A program made the translations under genes and the position numbers. Under the pieces are notes generated by a model that had not been told where the DNA came from, ran no database searches, and saw only the letters and a program-made list of their open reading frames with translations. Below are positions 51,175 to 55,105 of a DNA stretch of 55,105 nt, in pieces (within the stretch, counting starts at the first letter, position 1; each line of letters begins with the position of its first letter). The stretch comes from Acidimicrobiia bacterium (GTDB lineage: Bacteria; Acidobacteriota; Vicinamibacteria; Vicinamibacterales; SCN-69-37): NCBI GenBank assembly GCA_016871335.1, contig VFZF01000018.1:1-55105 (forward strand), read 5' to 3'.

Positions 51175-52887
51175 GTGCAAATCATCCGAAGCCGCGAGAC
51201 GTATGACGTGTGCATTGTGGGATCGGGCGCCGGGGGCGGCATGGCCGCCAAGGTGCTGACCGAGTCCGGTGCGAAGGTGGTGATGCTGGAAGCCGGCGTG
51301 AACTGGGATCCGGAGACGGATCCCAAGATGTTCGCGTGGCCCTACGACTCCCCGAGGCGCGGTGGAGGTACGCCGGAGCGCCCGTGGGGTGAATTCGGCG
51401 CGTGGATCGGTGGGTTTGCCATCGATGGCGAGCCGTACACGACGGGTCCCGGCAGCAGCTTTCAGTGGTTCCGCACACGCATGCTTGGTGGCCGTACGAA
51501 TCACTGGGGCCGTATCTCGCTTGCCTTCGGCCCTGACGACTTCCGGCGCAAGAGTCTGGACGGGCTTGGCGACGACTGGCCGATCACGTTTGATGACATC
51601 AAGCCGTATTACGACCGCGTCGATCGGTTTGTCGGGCGCTTCGGCACGGTGGAAGGTTTGCCGAACGAACCGGACGGCATCTTTCAGGCTCCGCCGGCGC
51701 CACGGTGTTGGGAACGCCTGATCAAGAACGCGTCGGATCGGCTCAACATCAAGTGCATTCCGTCGCGCCTGTCCATCCTGACGCAGCCGCTCAACGGCCG
51801 TGCGGCGTGTCATTACTGTGGCCAGTGTTCGCGTGGCTGTGCGACACATTCGAACTTCTCGTCACCGTCTGTGCTGCTGCGTCCGGCAATCGCGTCCGGA
51901 AATCTGACGATCATCACGCAGGCGATGGCGCGTGAAGTCACGGTCAACGCGCAAGGTCTCGCCACCGGCGTGGCGTACATCGACAAAACGACGGGGCGTG
52001 AGAATCATGTGTCGGCGCGACTCGTCGTGCTCGCGGCGAGCGCGTGTGAGTCCGCGCGCATCATGCTGAACTCGAAGAATCCGAAGTTCCCACAGGGTGT
52101 CGGCAACTCGTCGGGTGTCGTCGGCAAGTACATCACCGACTCGACGGGCGGCGGCGTGACGGCCTTCATCCCGAAGCTGATGGATCAGATTCCGCATAAC
52201 GAAGATGGGGTCGGCGGCGCGCATCTCTATATGCCGTGGGTGCTCGACAACCGTAAGCTCGACTTCCCGCGCGGCTATCACACCGAGATCGGCGGCGGCC
52301 GCAACATGCCCAATGCGGGCTTCGGCGGCAACATCCAGCGCTTCACGGGCTACGACAGCGGGCGGGAGATCGGCGGGTACGGCGCGACGCTGAAGGATGA
52401 CTACCGCCGCTTTTATGGCGCGACGGTGAGCTTCTCCGGTCGCGGCGAGATGATCCCGAACGAAAACAGCTACTGTGAGATCGACCCGAACACCGTCGAC
52501 ACGTTCGGCATTCCGGTGCTGCGGTTCCACTGGCGCTGGACGGACCACGAACACAACCAGGTCAAACACATGCAGGAGACGTTCCGCGCGATCATCGATG
52601 AGATGGGCGGTACGGCGATGAGCACGATGCCGACGCGCGAGCGCGGCTACGGCATCTCCACCGGCGGGTCGATCATTCACGAACTCGGTGTCACCCGCAT
52701 GGGCAACGACCCGAAGACCTCGGTGCTCAACAGCAACTGTCAGGCGCACGACGTGAAGAACCTCTTCGTCACCGATGGCGGCCCGTTTGTCTCGCAGCCC
52801 GACAAGAACCCGACGTGGACGATTCTCGCGTTGTCATGGCGCACCAGCGACTTCATCGTGGCTGAACGCAAGAAGGGAACACTCTGA
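51175..52887 (+). CDS. GMC-family FAD oxidoreductase (glucoside/gluconate dehydrogenase-type large subunit)
   Basis: This 570-residue flavoprotein has the Rossmann motif DVCIVGSGAGGGMAAKVL (about 11-28). GGRTNHWGRIS forms the FAD-binding loop, and the C-terminus has the GMC signature end TDGGPFVSQPDKNPTWTILALSWRTSD. A Cys cluster, C212-x2-C215-x2-C218-x3-C222 (ACHYCGQCSRGC), suggests an Fe-S centre as in the bacterial FAD glucose dehydrogenases. With the small subunit and cytochrome c it would pass sugar-derived electrons to the chain. No signal peptide is present, so export would need the Tat-type small subunit (hitchhiker). Confidence 0.9.
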   Translation: MQIIRSRETYDVCIVGSGAGGGMAAKVLTESGAKVVMLEAGVNWDPETDPKMFAWPYDSPRRGGGTPERPWGEFGAWIGGFAIDGEPYTTGPGSSFQWFRTRMLGGRTNHWGRISLAFGPDDFRRKSLDGLGDDWPITFDDIKPYYDRVDRFVGRFGTVEGLPNEPDGIFQAPPAPRCWERLIKNASDRLNIKCIPSRLSILTQPLNGRAACHYCGQCSRGCATHSNFSSPSVLLRPAIASGNLTIITQAMAREVTVNAQGLATGVAYIDKTTGRENHVSARLVVLAASACESARIMLNSKNPKFPQGVGNSSGVVGKYITDSTGGGVTAFIPKLMDQIPHNEDGVGGAHLYMPWVLDNRKLDFPRGYHTEIGGGRNMPNAGFGGNIQRFTGYDSGREIGGYGATLKDDYRRFYGATVSFSGRGEMIPNENSYCEIDPNTVDTFGIPVLRFHWRWTDHEHNQVKHMQETFRAIIDEMGGTAMSTMPTRERGYGISTGGSIIHELGVTRMGNDPKTSVLNSNCQAHDVKNLFVTDGGPFVSQPDKNPTWTILALSWRTSDFIVAERKKGTL

Positions 52888-53471
52888 TGGCGTCTCTCGA
52901 TCGACGTACCGTTCTGCGCCTGATGGCCACTGCGCCACTGGCCGCGGCGTTCACGTGGTCCCACGAGGAAGCGATGCACGCCAGTGCGCTCGTGAAAGCC
53001 GGACAGGGCCAGGCGTTCAAGCCCGTCTTCTTCACCGACCACGAACTCGCCACTGTGCGCGTGCTGGTGGACTACATCATCCCGAAGGATGACAAGTCCG
53101 GCAGCGCGAACGATGCCGGCGTGCCGGAATTCATGGACTTCATGATGACCGACCAGCCCAATCGCCAGAACGCGATGCGTGGCGGTCTCGCCTGGGTCGA
53201 TCTCGAATGCCATCGCCGCTTCGACAAACGGTTCATCGTCTGCACCGATGCCGAGCGGCGTCAGGTGCTCGACGACATCTCATGGCCCCAGCGTGTGCAG
53301 CCGGGCATGGGTCCTGGTGTGACGTTCTTCAACAGCTTCCGCGACCTTACGGCCAGCGGATTCTGGACCAGCGAGATGGGCATCAACGACATCCAGTACA
53401 TGGGCAACACCTTTGTGCCCAAATGGACCGGGTGCCCGCCGGAAGTGCTGACGAAACTCGGACTCGAGTAG
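52887..53471 (+). CDS. Gluconate 2-dehydrogenase subunit 3 family protein (Tat hitchhiker subunit)
   Basis: This 194-residue protein has an N-terminal twin-Arg signal, DRRTVLRLMATAPLAAAF. The FFTDHELATVRVLVDYIIPKDDKSGSANDAGVPEFMDFMM region is the Gluc_dh3 core. Its start ATG overlaps the GMC stop (TGATG), so the subunits are produced together. It ends in a few residues before the GCTGGGCA octamer array, which begins at its stop codon. Confidence 0.9.
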   Translation: MASLDRRTVLRLMATAPLAAAFTWSHEEAMHASALVKAGQGQAFKPVFFTDHELATVRVLVDYIIPKDDKSGSANDAGVPEFMDFMMTDQPNRQNAMRGGLAWVDLECHRRFDKRFIVCTDAERRQVLDDISWPQRVQPGMGPGVTFFNSFRDLTASGFWTSEMGINDIQYMGNTFVPKWTGCPPEVLTKLGLE

Positions 53472-53502
53472 CTGGGCAGGTGGGCGGATGGGTGGCTGGG
53501 CG
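53471..53502. repeat. Octamer array (GCTGGGCA x4)
   Basis: Units GCTGGGCA, GGTGGGCG, GATGGGTG, GCTGGGCG in exact 8-bp phase right after the Gluc_dh3 stop codon. Same family as 6062 and 24770. Confidence 0.88.
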
Positions 53503-53578
53503 CGATGCGCTGACGCAGTCGCTTGGCCAGTTGCCGGATCGGTACCGGTGGCGTGGCCGGCCGGTGCGCAGCTGATGG

Positions 53579-53584
53579 CACAAT
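53579..53584 (+). promoter_or_regulatory. -10-like box, leaderless start of cytochrome c
   Basis: CACAAT, 7 nt before ATG 53592. Confidence 0.35.
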
Positions 53585-53591
53585 AGACCAG

Positions 53592-53984
53592 ATGTCGAGA
53601 ACGGTTTTCAGAAACGTGGCCGCAGGTCTGTGTGCGATTGGTGTCGTGGGCGCCATCACCCTCCGCGCCTCCTTCCACCCAACCTCACCCAACCTCCACC
53701 CACCCTCACCCAACGCCCCCCAGGTCGACCCCGCCCCGCTGTACCGTTTGCATTGCCAGATGTGCCACGGCGCCAATGGCAAGGCGCCGATGCCGGAGAT
53801 GGCGTTTGTCGATCGCAAGTGGACGCACGGCACGTCGTCAGCGCAGATGGCGAAGATCATCGCTGAGGGCGTCAAGGGCACGCCGATGATGCCGTTCAAG
53901 AACAAGCTGAAGCCGGAGCAGATTACGGCGCTGGCGAAACTTGTCCGGTCATTCGACAAGCGATTGAAGCCGGAGAAACAATGA
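53592..53984 (+). CDS. Single-haem c-type cytochrome, membrane-anchored or secreted
   Basis: This 130-residue protein has an N-terminal hydrophobic segment (9-24), then a His/Pro/Ser-rich linker (29-43) encoded by a CACCCAACCT repeat. The cytochrome c domain has CQMCH (55-59) and a distal Met in [11 protein letters not shown]. It probably takes electrons from the GMC/Gluc_dh3 dehydrogenase just upstream. ATG 53592 follows a CACAAT box by 7 nt. The stop overlaps the Gfo/Idh start (ATGA). Confidence 0.9.
   Translation: MSRTVFRNVAAGLCAIGVVGAITLRASFHPTSPNLHPPSPNAPQVDPAPLYRLHCQMCHGANGKAPMPEMAFVDRKWTHGTSSAQMAKIIAEGVKGTPMMPFKNKLKPEQITALAKLVRSFDKRLKPEKQ
53676..53716. repeat. CACCCAACCT array inside the cytochrome linker
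   Basis: CACCCAACCT occurs twice (53676, 53686), then CCACCCACCCT (53696) and CACCCAAC (53707), period about 10-11 bp. It encodes residues 29-41. Confidence 0.8.
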
Positions 53985-55105
53985 GTGACATCAACGTCGC
54001 GCTGATTGGGTACGCGTTCATGGGCAGAGCCCATTCAAACGCGTACCGGCAGGTTGGACCGTTTTTCTCACCAAAGCGCGCGCCCCGGATGAAGGTGATC
54101 TGTGGCCGCGATCCGCGCGGAGTGGAAACCGCGCGCAAGGCGCTCGGCTGGGATGAGGCGGCGACCGACTGGAAGGATGTCATCCGGCGGGCCGACATTG
54201 AACTCGTCGACGTGTGCACACCGGGCGACAGCCACGCGGAGATCGCGATCGCCGCGGCCAGGGCCGGTAAACACGTGTTCTGTGAGAAGCCGCTCGCCAA
54301 CTCGCTCAAGGATGCCGAGCGTATGCTCGCGGCCGTGGAAAAGACCGGCGTGGCCCACATGATCTGTCACAACTACCGCCGCGCCCCTGCGGTGCAACTG
54401 GCCAGGCAGATCATCGCCAAGGGCCAGATCGGCGAGATCCGTCACTACCGGGGCACGTACCTTCAGGACTGGATGTCCGATCCTGCGGCGCCGTTCAACT
54501 GGCGTCTCGATCGCACCAAGGCCGGCTCCGGAGCGCTCGGCGACATCGCGTCCCACTCGATCGATCTCGCGCGTTTCCTCGTAGGCGAGATCACCGAGGT
54601 CTCTGCGGATCTCAAGACGTTTGTCCCTGTGCGAGCTGAAGCTGGAAAACCCCGCTCCAAGCGGACCGTCACGGTAGACGATGCGGCGATGGCGCTGGTG
54701 CATTTCAAAAACGGCGCGGTGGGGACGATCGAAGCGACGCGCATGGCAAACGGCCGGAAGAACTACAACCGGTTTGAGATCAACGGCCGGCTCGGCAGCA
54801 TCGCCTTCGACCTCGAGCGTCTCAATGAACTTGAGGTCTACTTCGACAACGACCTCAATGAACTTGAGGTCTACTTCGACAACGACCCGCCGCACCTGCG
54901 CGGGTTCAGGACGATCATGGTGACCGAGCCGGCGCATCCGTTTGTCGGCAAGTGGTGGCCGCCCGGACACATCCTCGGCTACGAACACACGTTCGTGCAC
55001 ACGGTGTACGACCTCTGCGAGGCGATCGCCACGAACGCGATTCCTACGCCGAACTTCGAGGACGGCGTCGCGAACCAGCGAGTGCTGCACGCGATGGAGC
55101 GATCG
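53981..55105 (+). CDS. Gfo/Idh/MocA family oxidoreductase (3' end outside window)
   Basis: 375 codons are visible without a stop. The N-terminal Rossmann domain has [17 protein letters not shown], then VCGRDP-like residues, [31 protein letters not shown] with the catalytic EKP, and the C-terminal beta domain with [22 protein letters not shown]. It is an NAD(P)-dependent sugar oxidoreductase. The overlap with the cytochrome gene (ATGA) ties it to the GMC cluster. Residues 281-302 are two identical copies of the 11-residue [11 protein letters not shown]. Confidence 0.93.
   Translation, partial: MSDINVALIGYAFMGRAHSNAYRQVGPFFSPKRAPRMKVICGRDPRGVETARKALGWDEAATDWKDVIRRADIELVDVCTPGDSHAEIAIAAARAGKHVFCEKPLANSLKDAERMLAAVEKTGVAHMICHNYRRAPAVQLARQIIAKGQIGEIRHYRGTYLQDWMSDPAAPFNWRLDRTKAGSGALGDIASHSIDLARFLVGEITEVSADLKTFVPVRAEAGKPRSKRTVTVDDAAMALVHFKNGAVGTIEATRMANGRKNYNRFEINGRLGSIAFDLERLNELEVYFDNDLNELEVYFDNDPPHLRGFRTIMVTEPAHPFVGKWWPPGHILGYEHTFVHTVYDLCEAIATNAIPTPNFEDGVANQRVLHAMERS
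54821..54886. repeat. Perfect 33-bp in-frame tandem duplication in the Gfo/Idh gene
   Basis: 54821-54853 and 54854-54886 are identical base for base, duplicating eleven residues of the C-terminal beta domain. The identity including third codon positions indicates a very recent event or an assembly duplicate. Confidence 0.93.

Overview
The window is about 55 kb of dense, GC-rich bacterial chromosome with 49 protein-coding features: two cut by the window edges, one broken. Gene content points to Acidobacteriota, most likely class Vicinamibacteria (inference; no rRNA is present). The grounds are several secreted S9 peptidases, TolB/PD40 and PQQ propellers, a large sortilin/BNR-type protein, DUF1080 and DUF3500 proteins, small secreted c-type cytochromes and a GMC/Gluc_dh3 pair. 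I see no tRNA, rRNA, transposase, phage gene or CRISPR. No gene-free stretch exceeds about 200 bases.

Layout. 1-2116: the 3' end of an S9 peptidase, a broken ABC ATPase, a membrane protein and a small ORF. 2120-9158 (minus): sucA, sucB, a PEGA-domain protein, an OB-fold protein and parE, mostly with start-stop overlaps. 9242-14612: small enzymes (SRPBCC, VOC), a PqiA-like protein, a DCC protein, a DUF3500 protein, proline dehydrogenase and a dihaem cytochrome. 14638-17037: parC. 17158-19953: two secreted propellers. 19991-22497: dinB and copC-copD. 22366-28323: small proteins, a double cyclophilin, an M28 peptidase, a methyltransferase and an S9-type hydrolase. 28331-34141 (minus): an ArsR-methyltransferase regulator, full-length metH, dsbB and a DsbA-like protein. 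34205-36511: three esterase or hydrolase genes. 36620-45121: a BNR giant, oligoendopeptidase F and a 1004-residue DUF349 protein. 45127-51093 (minus): an S9 peptidase, DUF1080, MFS and amidohydrolase operon, divergent from 51175-55105 (plus): GMC oxidoreductase, its small subunit, cytochrome c and a Gfo/Idh/MocA oxidoreductase.

Working together. sucA/sucB are the E1/E2 parts of the 2-oxoglutarate dehydrogenase complex. parE/parC form one type II topoisomerase. The ArsR-methyltransferase protein probably controls metH through a palindrome that abuts its own -10 box. The DUF1080 and GMC/Gluc_dh3/cytochrome/Gfo-Idh clusters fit a 3-keto-glycoside oxidation route.

The unusual layer lies between and inside the genes. 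(1) Strictly phased 7-bp or 8-bp degenerate tandem arrays of several sequence families sit at gene ends and also inside reading frames, where they encode linkers. (2) Five hairpins share an 8-bp stem and 7-nt loop, with compensatory stem changes. (3) A 60-bp perfect-armed inverted repeat sits between two metH domains. (4) At least sixteen genes have a TATAAT-like box 6-8 nt before the start codon and no Shine-Dalgarno sequence, implying leaderless transcription. (5) In-frame tandem duplications and one apparent deletion suggest slippage between short repeats.
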